The notes: generated by a model not told the origin, from the letters alone. A stretch of DNA of 6,452 nt from Candidatus Odyssella thessalonicensis (GCA_005240015.1 SBBV01000202.1:1-6452), one strand, 5' to 3'. Shown: positions 1 to 5,382, counted from the stretch's first letter. Numbers and translations are program-made.

Positions 1-138
1 GAACGCCTCGCCCTTGGCCAGCGAGGCCGCGGGCGGCGCCGCCGGCGACATGCGCTCGAGCGCCGCCGCGATCCGCGTCAGAGCGACGCCGTCGAGCGCG
101 GGGGGGCTGGCCGCTTTGGGTTTGGGGCGCTTGGACAT
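1..138 (-). CDS. DUF815-like AAA+ ATPase, N-terminal fragment
   Basis: Only the first 46 codons are present, reading leftward from an ATG at 138 and open to the window edge. The protein begins MSKRPKPKAASP, continues with ALTRIAAALERMSP, then a Pro/Ala stretch and LAKGEAF. This pattern (a short basic head, an 'IAxALERxxP' helix, a Pro/Ala linker) matches my memory of the N-terminus of DUF815 family predicted P-loop ATPases, which often sit divergently next to yajC in alphaproteobacteria. The Walker motifs would lie outside the window, so ATPase activity cannot be confirmed. An in-frame ATG at 147 would add Met-Val-Ser. Neither ATG has a Shine-Dalgarno at normal spacing, although a perfect AGGAGGTG lies further upstream (178 down to 171). 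The family's biological role is unknown. Confidence is high for a real coding start and moderate for the family. Confidence 0.68.
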   Translation of the reverse strand, partial: MSKRPKPKAASPPALDGVALTRIAAALERMSPAAPPAASLAKGEAF

Positions 139-220
139 GGAGACCATAAGGCGCGAAAAGCAGAACCGCGCACCTCCTAGTCGCCGACCCCGGGCGCGTC
201 AATCCGGCATGGCGGCGCCC

Positions 221-248
221 TTGAACGGGGGGCATGGACTTGTATATT
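221..248 (+). promoter_or_regulatory. Candidate sigma-70 promoter of the yajC-secD-secF operon
   Basis: TTGAAC (221-226) resembles a -35 box with 4 of 6 consensus bases. TATATT (243-248) resembles a -10 box with 5 of 6. The spacer is 16 bp. The AT-rich patch around 240-260 stands out in otherwise GC-rich DNA. Transcription would begin near 255, giving a leader of about 65 nt before yajC. This is a pattern match only. The reverse strand also reads TATACA here, but without a convincing -35 partner. Confidence 0.45.
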
Positions 249-321
249 CCCAAGAAATCGCAGGCGCTCCCGATGCGGTGAGGCGCCGTTTTTCGTATTT
301 CCCTCCACCGGAGACGCCTAC

Positions 322-732
322 ATGTGGATTTCCGAGGCATTCGCCCAGGATGCCGGCAAATCGAGCGGCGGCAGCGATTTCCTGACCGGCATTCTGCCGC
401 TGATCCTGATCTTCGTCGTGTTCTGGTTCCTCCTTATCCGCCCGCAGCAGAAGCGGATGAAGGAGCACCGGGCGCTGATCGCCGCGATCAAGAAGGGCGA
501 CGAGGTGATGACGGCCGGCGGCATCGTCGGCAAGGTCATCAAGGCGGCCGAGCACAGCCCGACCGTCGAGGTGGAAATCGCCGACAATGTGCGCGTGCAG
601 ATCGCGCGCGGGCAGATCGCCGGCCTCTGGAATCCGCAGGCGATGCCCCAGCCCGGCGCAGCCCCCGCCCCGGGGCAGCAGCCCGCCAACGATGGCAAAC
701 CCGGCATCCTGAAGCGGTTGTTCGGCCGCTGA
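322..732 (+). CDS. yajC: Sec translocon accessory subunit YajC
   Basis: YajC is a small single-pass inner-membrane protein that associates with SecD-SecF and the SecYEG/YidC holotranslocon. The 136-residue product has a short N-terminus beginning MWISEAFAQ, one membrane helix at about residues 20-38, and then the family hallmark RPQQKRMKEH (40-49). The cytoplasmic domain follows, with GDEVMTAGGIVGKV (59-72) and EIADNVRVQIARGQIAGL (85-102). The tail from about 105 to 125 is Pro/Ala/Gln-rich and ends in the basic segment ILKRLFGR, making the protein somewhat longer than the roughly 110-residue E. coli YajC. The start is supported by GGAG at 310-313, 8 nt before the ATG. It is the first gene of the Sec operon, 34 bp upstream of secD. 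Confidence 0.96.
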   Translation: MWISEAFAQDAGKSSGGSDFLTGILPLILIFVVFWFLLIRPQQKRMKEHRALIAAIKKGDEVMTAGGIVGKVIKAAEHSPTVEVEIADNVRVQIARGQIAGLWNPQAMPQPGAAPAPGQQPANDGKPGILKRLFGR

Positions 733-736
733 GCGC

Positions 737-763
737 GGCGGCTAGCGCCGGATCCGGGCCGCC
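737..763 (+). promoter_or_regulatory. Inverted repeat in the yajC-secD spacer
   Basis: GGCGGC at 737-742 is complementary to GCCGCC at 758-763. Between them lies most of a perfect 10-bp palindrome, CCGGATCCGG (748-757). An RNA hairpin here would end 3 nt before the secD ATG at 767. No Shine-Dalgarno-like sequence is visible before that ATG. The structure may affect secD translation or processing of the operon mRNA. It could also be a chance product of GC-rich DNA, since the stem is only 6 bp. Confidence 0.3.
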
Positions 764-766
764 CCG

Positions 767-2398
767 ATGATCAACATAACCCGTCTCCAGTTCTGGAGCG
801 CGCTCATCGTTTGCGTGCTCGCGCTCCTGTTCTTCGCCCCCAACCTCCTCTCCGAAAAGTCCGCCAAGTCGCTCCCGAGCTACGTCCCGCACCAGCAGTT
901 CAGCCTCGGCCTCGACCTCCAGGGCGGCGCCTATCTGCTGCTCGAAGCGGAGATGAAGGACGTCATCAACGATTCGCTGCGCGGCGTGCGCGATTCGCTG
1001 CGGAAATCGCTGCGCGATCAGCGCGTGCGCTACGAGGAGCTGCGCTTCGTCGGGCGCGGCGTCGCGTTCCGCGCGCCCGATGCGGCGCAGCTCGACAAGG
1101 CCAAGAGCATCGCCGAGACCGTGGCGCGCGACGCCGGCGGCGGCAGCGGCGGCATGTTCGCCCAGCGCCAGACGCTCTACGACGTGCGCGTCGAGGGCAA
1201 CTCGGTCTCGGTCCGGCTCACCGATGCCGGCGTCGCCTCGCTCAATCAGCGCGTGATCGACCAGGCGATGGAAATCCTCCGGAAGCGCATCGACCCCGAA
1301 GGCACGCGCGAAGTGACGATCCAGCGCCAGGGCGATGCGCGCGTGATCGTCGAGGTGCCGGGCGTCTCCGACACCGAGGAGATCAAGCGGCGCATCGGCA
1401 CCACCGCCAAGATGACGTTCCACCTCGTGCATCCCTCGATCCTCACGCCGACCAAGGACACGGTGGCGCCGCCCGGCTACAGGCTGGTGAAGGGCGCCAG
1501 GGGCGAGGAGGGCTACTATCTCGTCGTCGACGAGCCCGAACTCGACGGCACGCACCTCACCGATGCGTCGCAGCAGTTCCAGGACGGCCTGCCGATCATC
1601 GCGTTCCGGTTCGATACGACCGGCGCGCGCATCTTCTGCAAGATCACGCAGGAGAACATCAGGAAGCCGTTCGCGATCATCCTCGACAACGAGGTGATCT
1701 CGGCGCCGGTGATCCAATCGGCGATCTGCGGCGGCTCCGGCATCATCCAGGGCCGCTTCACGGTCGAAAGCGCGACGCGCCTCGCGCTGCTGCTGCGCGC
1801 CGGCGCGCTGCCGGCCAAGTTCAACGTCGTCGAGGAGCGCACGGTCGGCGCCACGCTCGGCGCCGATGCGATCGAGGCCGGCATCTGGGCGAGCATGCTC
1901 GGCGTGGCCCTCGTCGCCGCCTACATGATCAGCGCCTACGGCCTGTTCGGCGTGTTCGCCATCATCGCGCTGACGTTCAACCTGATCATTCTCGCGGCGA
2001 TCATGTCGGTGCTGGGGGCGACGCTCACGCTTCCGGGCATCGCCGGCATCGTGCTCTCGCTCGGCATGTCGGTCGACGCCAACGTGCTGATCTACGAGCG
2101 CATGCGCGAGGAGATACGCGCCGGCAGGACGACTCTGTCCGCGATCGATGCCGGATTCCGCCGCGCCTTCACCGCGATTTCGGACTCGAACATCACCTCG
2201 ATCATCGCCGGCCTGCTGCTGTACCTGTTCGGCTCGGGGCCGGTGAAAGGCTTCGGTGTGACGCTCGCGATCGGCGTCGGCGCCTCGTTCTTCACCGCGA
2301 TCATGCTGACCCGCATCCAGGTGGTCTATTGGTGGCGCTGGTGGCGCCCGAAATACCTGCCGATCATGCGCAAGACCCCCCTCGCGGCCGGAGCCTAA
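767..2398 (+). CDS. secD: Protein translocase subunit SecD
   Basis: SecD works with SecF as a proton-driven RND-type membrane chaperone that helps preproteins complete translocation through SecYEG. In the 543-residue product, TM1 spans about residues 7-25. FSLGLDLQGGAYLLLEA (45-61) opens the periplasmic part. The P1 region includes ILRKRIDPEGT (170-180), a Gly-rich linker near 124-129 and the base sequence AIILDNEVISAPVI (303-316). LLLRAGALPA (341-350) leads into five C-terminal helices from about 370 to 520. GMSVDANVLIYERMREE (433-449) in TM4 contains D437, matching the conserved proton-relay aspartate of the family. Length is normal for forms lacking long inserts. An in-frame TAG at 743-745 and the lack of other starts fix the ATG at 767, although it has no clear ribosome-binding site. 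Two cysteines, C291 and C321, lie in the predicted periplasmic P1 base. Confidence 0.97.
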   Translation: MINITRLQFWSALIVCVLALLFFAPNLLSEKSAKSLPSYVPHQQFSLGLDLQGGAYLLLEAEMKDVINDSLRGVRDSLRKSLRDQRVRYEELRFVGRGVAFRAPDAAQLDKAKSIAETVARDAGGGSGGMFAQRQTLYDVRVEGNSVSVRLTDAGVASLNQRVIDQAMEILRKRIDPEGTREVTIQRQGDARVIVEVPGVSDTEEIKRRIGTTAKMTFHLVHPSILTPTKDTVAPPGYRLVKGARGEEGYYLVVDEPELDGTHLTDASQQFQDGLPIIAFRFDTTGARIFCKITQENIRKPFAIILDNEVISAPVIQSAICGGSGIIQGRFTVESATRLALLLRAGALPAKFNVVEERTVGATLGADAIEAGIWASMLGVALVAAYMISAYGLFGVFAIIALTFNLIILAAIMSVLGATLTLPGIAGIVLSLGMSVDANVLIYERMREEIRAGRTTLSAIDAGFRRAFTAISDSNITSIIAGLLLYLFGSGPVKGFGVTLAIGVGASFFTAIMLTRIQVVYWWRWWRPKYLPIMRKTPLAAGA

Positions 2399-2408
2399 GG
2401 GACACGCC

Positions 2409-3344
2409 ATGGCGCTCGCCAAATACTTTCCGCACGCGACCAAGATCGATTTCGTCGGCGCGCGCTATTTCGCGTTCACGCTCACGGCGCTGCTGTTCAT
2501 CGGCGTCATCGTCTCGCTCTCGATCCGCGGCCTGAACCTCGGCATCGATTTCGAGGGCGGCATCCTCATTGAGGCGGTCGCCAAGCACAAGGTCGACATC
2601 GGCGACGTGCGCAAGAAGGTGAGCGCGCTCAACCTCGGCGACGTCCAGGTCCAGCATGTCGGCGGCGAAAACGGCATCATGCTGCGCGCCGAGCGGCCGC
2701 CGGGCGACGAAGGCGCCCAGGTGCGTGCGATCGAGGCGATCAAGAAGGCGCTCGGACCCGGCTTCGAGTTCCGCCGCCAGGAGTTCGTCGGCCCCAAGGT
2801 CAGCGAAGGCCTGTTCCGCGACGGCATGATCGCGACCGGCGTGGCGCTGCTGCTCATCGCCATCTACGTCTGGATCCGATTCGAGTGGCAGTTCGGTGTA
2901 GCGGGCCTCGTCGCCACGGCGCACGACGTGACGATGGCGCTCGGAGTCTATTCGGCGACCGGGCTCGAGTTCGATCTCACCGCGATCGCGGCGCTGCTGA
3001 CGCTCGCCGGCTATTCGATCAACGAGACGATCGTGATCTTCGACCGCGTGCGCGAGAACATGCGCCGCTACAAGAAGACCGACTTCAAGGAGCTGATCAA
3101 CATCTCGGTCAATCAGAACCTCTTCCGCACGATGATGACCGGCGGCGCCACGCTCGTGGCGGTGCTGCCGATGCTGATCTTCGGCGGCGAATCGCTGTTC
3201 GCGTTCACGCTCGCGATCGTGTTCGGCATCATCACCGGCACCTACTCGGCGATCTACGTCTCCTCGTCCTTGCTGATCTACATGCCGGCCATCCGCCGCT
3301 GGCGCGACGAGAAGGACGTAAAGGCCGCGCCGGCGAAGGCTTAA
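2409..3344 (+). CDS. secF: Protein translocase subunit SecF
   Basis: SecF is the partner of SecD in the inner-membrane complex. The 311-residue product has TM1 at about 18-38, the signature LNLGIDFEGGILIEA (42-56), and a periplasmic P4 domain to about 135 that includes FRRQEFVGPKVS (121-132). Five further helices follow. AHDV (171-174) and YSINETIVIFDRVREN (202-217) are conserved motifs. NLFRTMMTGGATL (237-249) corresponds to the usual 'LSRTIMTS.TTL' segment. R240 is probably the conserved arginine that pairs with the SecD TM4 aspartate. The charged C-terminus is cytoplasmic. AAGGGA (2397-2402) is a good Shine-Dalgarno 6 nt before the ATG and overlaps the secD stop codon. With only a 10-bp gap, translation coupled to secD is likely. 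The gene is followed by an intergenic repeat and a strong terminator, marking the operon end. Confidence 0.97.
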   Translation: MALAKYFPHATKIDFVGARYFAFTLTALLFIGVIVSLSIRGLNLGIDFEGGILIEAVAKHKVDIGDVRKKVSALNLGDVQVQHVGGENGIMLRAERPPGDEGAQVRAIEAIKKALGPGFEFRRQEFVGPKVSEGLFRDGMIATGVALLLIAIYVWIRFEWQFGVAGLVATAHDVTMALGVYSATGLEFDLTAIAALLTLAGYSINETIVIFDRVRENMRRYKKTDFKELINISVNQNLFRTMMTGGATLVAVLPMLIFGGESLFAFTLAIVFGIITGTYSAIYVSSSLLIYMPAIRRWRDEKDVKAAPAKA

Positions 3345-3345
3345 C

Positions 3346-3428
3346 CGTCATCCTGAGCGAGGGGCCCCGCCCCCGCGCCGAAGTTGTCGGCAGTTGAGGC
3401 GAGATCCTTCGCTTCGCTCAGGAGGACG
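3346..3428. repeat. Dispersed intergenic palindromic repeat (REP-like)
   Basis: The outer arms CGTCATCCTGAGCGA (3346-3360) and TCGCTCAGGAGGACG (3414-3428) are reverse complements at 14 of 15 positions. The right half, including GAGATCCTTCGCTTCGCTCA (3401-3420), matches from memory a short repeat seen in intergenic regions of many bacterial genomes, usually read as 'GTCATCCTGAGCGAAGCGAAGGATCTC'. The centre contains the palindrome GGGGCCCC (3361-3368). The left arm starts 1 bp after the secF stop codon. It has no coding capacity. It may be a remnant of a non-autonomous mobile element, and its folded RNA could protect the secF mRNA 3' end. Confidence 0.7.
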
Positions 3429-3443
3429 AGCCCCATACACAAG

Positions 3444-3469
3444 AACGGCGCCCTCACGGGCGCCGTTTT
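3444..3469 (+). terminator. Intrinsic terminator after secF
   Basis: A perfect 10-bp stem (AACGGCGCCC at 3444-3453, GGGCGCCGTT at 3458-3467) closes a 4-nt loop (TCAC). The run TTTT at 3466-3469 begins in the stem and is followed by CGTT. This is a good Rho-independent terminator for the yajC-secD-secF transcript. On the opposite strand the stem is followed by CTTG, so termination of the convergent gene is possible but weaker. The site lies about 100 bp after secF and 23 bp from the convergent stop codon. Confidence 0.85.
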
Positions 3470-3491
3470 CGTTCGTGGGGCCCGGTGCCGA

Positions 3492-4100
3492 TCAGTAGGC
3501 GTTCTGATAGGCCACCATGCAATAGAGCATGGGGATGGACAGCATCGTATTGGTGCGCGAGACCAGCATCGCGATGCGCGCCGCCTTGGTCTTCTCCTCG
3601 GCCGGCACGGTCACGATGCCGAGCGCCTTCTTCTGGTTCGGCCAGATGATGAACCAGACGTTGAACCACATGATCGTGCCGAGCCACATGCCGATGCCGA
3701 TGATCGTGGTGCTCCCGCCACCGCTTGTGATCCCGAGCAGCACGGCATTGACGAAATAGCCGCTGAGCAGCGCGAGGATGATGCCGAAGATGATCGTCGA
3801 CATGGCCGCCCAGCGGAACCAGAAGAGAGCGGTGGGCGCGATCACCTTGCCAACGGCCGGCTTCTGCTCGTCGGGAATTTTCGGCATGCTCGGGATCTGC
3901 ACGAAATTGAAGTAGTAGAGCAGGCCGATCCAGAGGATGCCGGAGAGCACGTGCAGCCAGCGCGCGACGAACTTCCAGAACGCAGTGTCGAACTTCAGCG
4001 AATATCCCGTCGTGACGAGGCCCATCACGATAAGCACGACGATGGCCAGGACGAAGCCGGCCAAAACGGTGTTGCGCAGACTGGTCAGAATGGCAGCCAT
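3492..4100 (-). CDS. Urate_ox_N / PuuD-like integral membrane protein, no cytochrome c domain
   Basis: The 202-residue, very hydrophobic protein has about five predicted membrane helices (roughly residues 12-32, 44-68, 91-115, 130-153 and 177-197). The segment WLHVLSGILWIGLLYYFNFV (48-67), then PTALFWFRWAAM (89-100) and MWFNVWFIIWPNQKKALG (144-161), match the membrane domain at the N-terminus of PuuD, the cytochrome-c-linked urate oxidase. Full-length PuuD is about twice as long and carries a C-terminal cytochrome c. Here the reading frame ends at AYQNAY with no CXXCH motif. Only one histidine (H50) is present, so a bis-histidine haem site within a monomer is not possible. Proteins of this size and type are, as I recall, sometimes mislabelled 'antitermination protein NusG'. 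The start has a strong Shine-Dalgarno, GGGGGAG (4112 down to 4106), 5 nt before the ATG. Function and substrate are unknown, and urate oxidation should not be assumed. It is convergent with secF and divergent from the next gene. Confidence 0.8.
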   Translation of the reverse strand: MAAILTSLRNTVLAGFVLAIVVLIVMGLVTTGYSLKFDTAFWKFVARWLHVLSGILWIGLLYYFNFVQIPSMPKIPDEQKPAVGKVIAPTALFWFRWAAMSTIIFGIILALLSGYFVNAVLLGITSGGGSTTIIGIGMWLGTIMWFNVWFIIWPNQKKALGIVTVPAEEKTKAARIAMLVSRTNTMLSIPMLYCMVAYQNAY

Positions 4101-4223
4101 TGGAACTCCCCCAGGTGTTGGTTGGACGGGCAGAGTCGCGGCAACCGCGCATGGCGCTCAGGACGCCGGGTTCGGGGCCGGGCGCCGGAACTCTGTCCTA
4201 GCGGCGAGGAAAACTAGGCCTGG

Positions 4224-4248
4224 GCGCCTCGATTCTCAAGAGAGGCGC
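4224..4248 (+). promoter_or_regulatory. Hairpin covering the ribosome-binding site of the NDUFAF6-like gene
   Basis: GCGCCTC (4224-4230) and GAGGCGC (4242-4248) form a perfect 7-bp stem with an 11-nt loop. The right arm contains most of the Shine-Dalgarno AGAGG (4241-4245), which lies 7 nt before the ATG at 4253. If folded, the RNA would hide the ribosome-binding site, so translation may be modulated by RNA structure. The rest of the divergent 152-bp spacer (4101-4252) shows no convincing promoter on either strand. Confidence 0.4.
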
Positions 4249-4252
4249 GGGC

Positions 4253-5092
4253 ATGGCTGAGGCGCTTTCCTATTGCGCCGCCGAGGTGCGGCGCGCCGAC
4301 TACGACCGCTTCCTGACCGTGCTGTTCGCGCCGGCCGCCGCGCGCGAGCACCTGTTCGCGCTCTACGCGTTCAACCACGAGGTCGCCAAGGTGCGCGAGA
4401 CGGTGAGCGAGCCGATGCTGGGCCAGATCCGCCTCGCCTGGTGGCGCGAGGCGATCGCGGGCATCTATGAAGGCAAATCGCAAGCGCATGCGGTGGTCGA
4501 GGCGCTGGCCGCCGCGATCGCGGCGATGCCGCCGGCCCGCGCCGGCTTCGAGGCCCTCCTCGACGCGCGCGAGTTCGATCTCGCGGGGCGCGCGCCGGCG
4601 ACGCTGGCCGAGCTCGAGCAGTATTGCGAAGGCACCTCATCGCAGCTGCTGTGGCTTGCGGCGGATCTCCTCGGCGCCAAGGCCGAGGCCACGCGCACCG
4701 CGCTGCGTCCGCTCGGGATCGCGTGGGCGCTCACCGGCCTCATCCGCGCGATCCCGTTCCACGCGCGCGGCGGGCGCCAATACGTTCCCGCCGAGACCGC
4801 CGCCGCAGCCGGATTGGCCGAGGGCGCCTTGTTCGCGCTCACGCCGAGCGCCGAGCTGCGCCGCGCCGTCGCCATGCTCGCCGCCGTCGCCGAGCGCCAT
4901 CTCGATGCGGCGCGCGCGGCGGCGCCGGTCGAGCGCGCGGCGCGTCCGCTGATGCTGTTCGGCGCGCTGGCGCGCGCCTATCTCCGCCTGCTGCGCCGGC
5001 GCGGCTACGAGGTGATGGGGCGCCCGGTCGAGCTCTCGCCGGTCGGCAAGATCCTGCGCCTCTGGTCGGCGGCGCGGCTGCGCTCGTTCTAG
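4253..5092 (+). CDS. Phytoene/squalene synthase-fold protein, NDUFAF6-like, probably non-catalytic
   Basis: The 279-residue soluble alpha-helical protein belongs to the squalene/phytoene synthase superfamily. It begins CAAEVRRADYDRFLTVLFAP (8-27), followed by FALYAFNHEVAKVRETVSEP (35-54) and IRLAWWREAIAGIY (59-72). This matches human NDUFAF6, a mitochondrial complex I assembly factor, as I recall it, in order and spacing. True synthases bind Mg-diphosphate through two Asp-rich motifs. Here the first is replaced by NHEVAKV (41-47). The second, normally like 'RDVxED...RGRxYLP', reads IRAIPFHARGGRQYVP (164-179) with the acidic residues lost. The fold is therefore kept while the prenyl-transfer active site appears lost. 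The likely role is in complex I biogenesis or another binding function, by inference from the eukaryotic homologue. AGAGG (4241-4245) is the ribosome-binding site, within a hairpin. The stop codon TAG overlaps that of the convergent small gene. Automated pipelines would probably call it 'phytoene/squalene synthase'. Confidence 0.88.
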   Translation: MAEALSYCAAEVRRADYDRFLTVLFAPAAAREHLFALYAFNHEVAKVRETVSEPMLGQIRLAWWREAIAGIYEGKSQAHAVVEALAAAIAAMPPARAGFEALLDAREFDLAGRAPATLAELEQYCEGTSSQLLWLAADLLGAKAEATRTALRPLGIAWALTGLIRAIPFHARGGRQYVPAETAAAAGLAEGALFALTPSAELRRAVAMLAAVAERHLDAARAAAPVERAARPLMLFGALARAYLRLLRRRGYEVMGRPVELSPVGKILRLWSAARLRSF

Positions 5093-5343
5093 GCGGTATC
5101 GGGATCCGGTTTCGGGTCGCGGCCTGGTGTGCCCTGCTTGGAGAGGCCGCGGTCCTCGCCGCGCGCTTCGCTCTTGCCCTTGATCCCTCCCTCGCCCAGG
5201 GCGGTGCCCTCGGGGGAAGCAAAGGTAGCCGCGGCCTTGCGTGCGGTCTTGCGGGCGCGGCCGGTTTTCACATGGGGACGCGCGCGCCGGCTGTACTCCT
5301 GCGCCGCCGTGCGGCCACCTTCGCCTTCGTTGCGCTGTGGCAT
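5089..5343 (-). CDS. Small hydrophilic, probably disordered protein of unknown function
   Basis: The 84-residue product begins MPQRNEGEGGRTAAQEYSRR, continues through a basic Ala/Lys/Arg stretch (HVKTGRARKTARKAAA, 24-39) and EGTALGEGGIKGKSEARGED, and ends in a Pro/Asp-rich tail (PGRDPKPDPDTA). It has no hydrophobic segment, no cysteine and few aromatic residues, so it is probably disordered. I recall similar small proteobacterial hypothetical proteins starting 'M..KNEGEGSRTAAR.YN', which supports a real gene, but I know no function. The ATG at 5343 is chosen because GGGAGGG (5355 down to 5349) lies 5 nt upstream. The frame stays open further upstream, to a possible start at 5562, but that would overlap trmFO. 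It lies 82 bp downstream of trmFO on the same strand and could be co-transcribed. Its TAG stop shares the CTAG at 5089-5092 with the convergent gene. Confidence 0.7.
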   Translation of the reverse strand: MPQRNEGEGGRTAAQEYSRRARPHVKTGRARKTARKAAATFASPEGTALGEGGIKGKSEARGEDRGLSKQGTPGRDPKPDPDTA

Positions 5344-5352
5344 GTCTGCCCT

Positions 5353-5382
5353 CCCACTGCATCTTGTTTTCCGTGCAGTGGG
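5353..5382 (-). promoter_or_regulatory. Inverted repeat in the leader of the small gene
   Basis: CCCACTGCA (5353-5361) and TGCAGTGGG (5374-5382) are perfect 9-bp reverse complements around a 12-nt AT-richer loop. In the minus-strand transcript the 3' arm ends in GGG, which is the first half of the Shine-Dalgarno GGGAGGG, 9 nt before the ATG. The element could be an RNA hairpin affecting translation of the small gene, or a dyad operator for a DNA-binding regulator. There is no T-run after it on either strand, so it is not a standard terminator for trmFO. Confidence 0.45.

Noticed and set aside
167..178. An Arg-Ala-Pro-Pro (RAPP) motif in a plus-strand frame upstream of the Sec genes, reminiscent of ApdA/ApdP translation-arrest peptides that regulate secDF.
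   Set aside because: The frame has no signal or membrane segment, no good ribosome-binding site, lies antisense to the DUF815-like gene leader and upstream of the predicted promoter, and runs on out of frame into yajC. Four residues in a GC-rich Arg/Pro/Ala frame are likely to occur by chance.
539..2443. A 634-codon open frame on the minus strand opposite secD.
   Set aside because: Antisense to a strongly conserved gene; composition is Arg/Asp/Ala/His-rich with no domain, as expected from the reverse strand of GC-rich codons.
3384..4217. A 277-codon plus-strand frame opposite the PuuD-like gene.
   Set aside because: Low-complexity His/Asp/Arg/Glu composition, no recognisable domain, and it spans the terminator and the complete opposite-strand gene with its strong ribosome-binding site.
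4197..4218. CCTAG / CTAGG inverted repeat upstream of the NDUFAF6-like gene.
   Set aside because: Only 5 bp per arm with a 12-nt gap; too weak to support as an operator.
4253..5092. A hopanoid or carotenoid biosynthesis enzyme (HpnC, HpnD or CrtB).
   Set aside because: Both Asp-rich motifs are missing and no isoprenoid pathway gene lies next to it.
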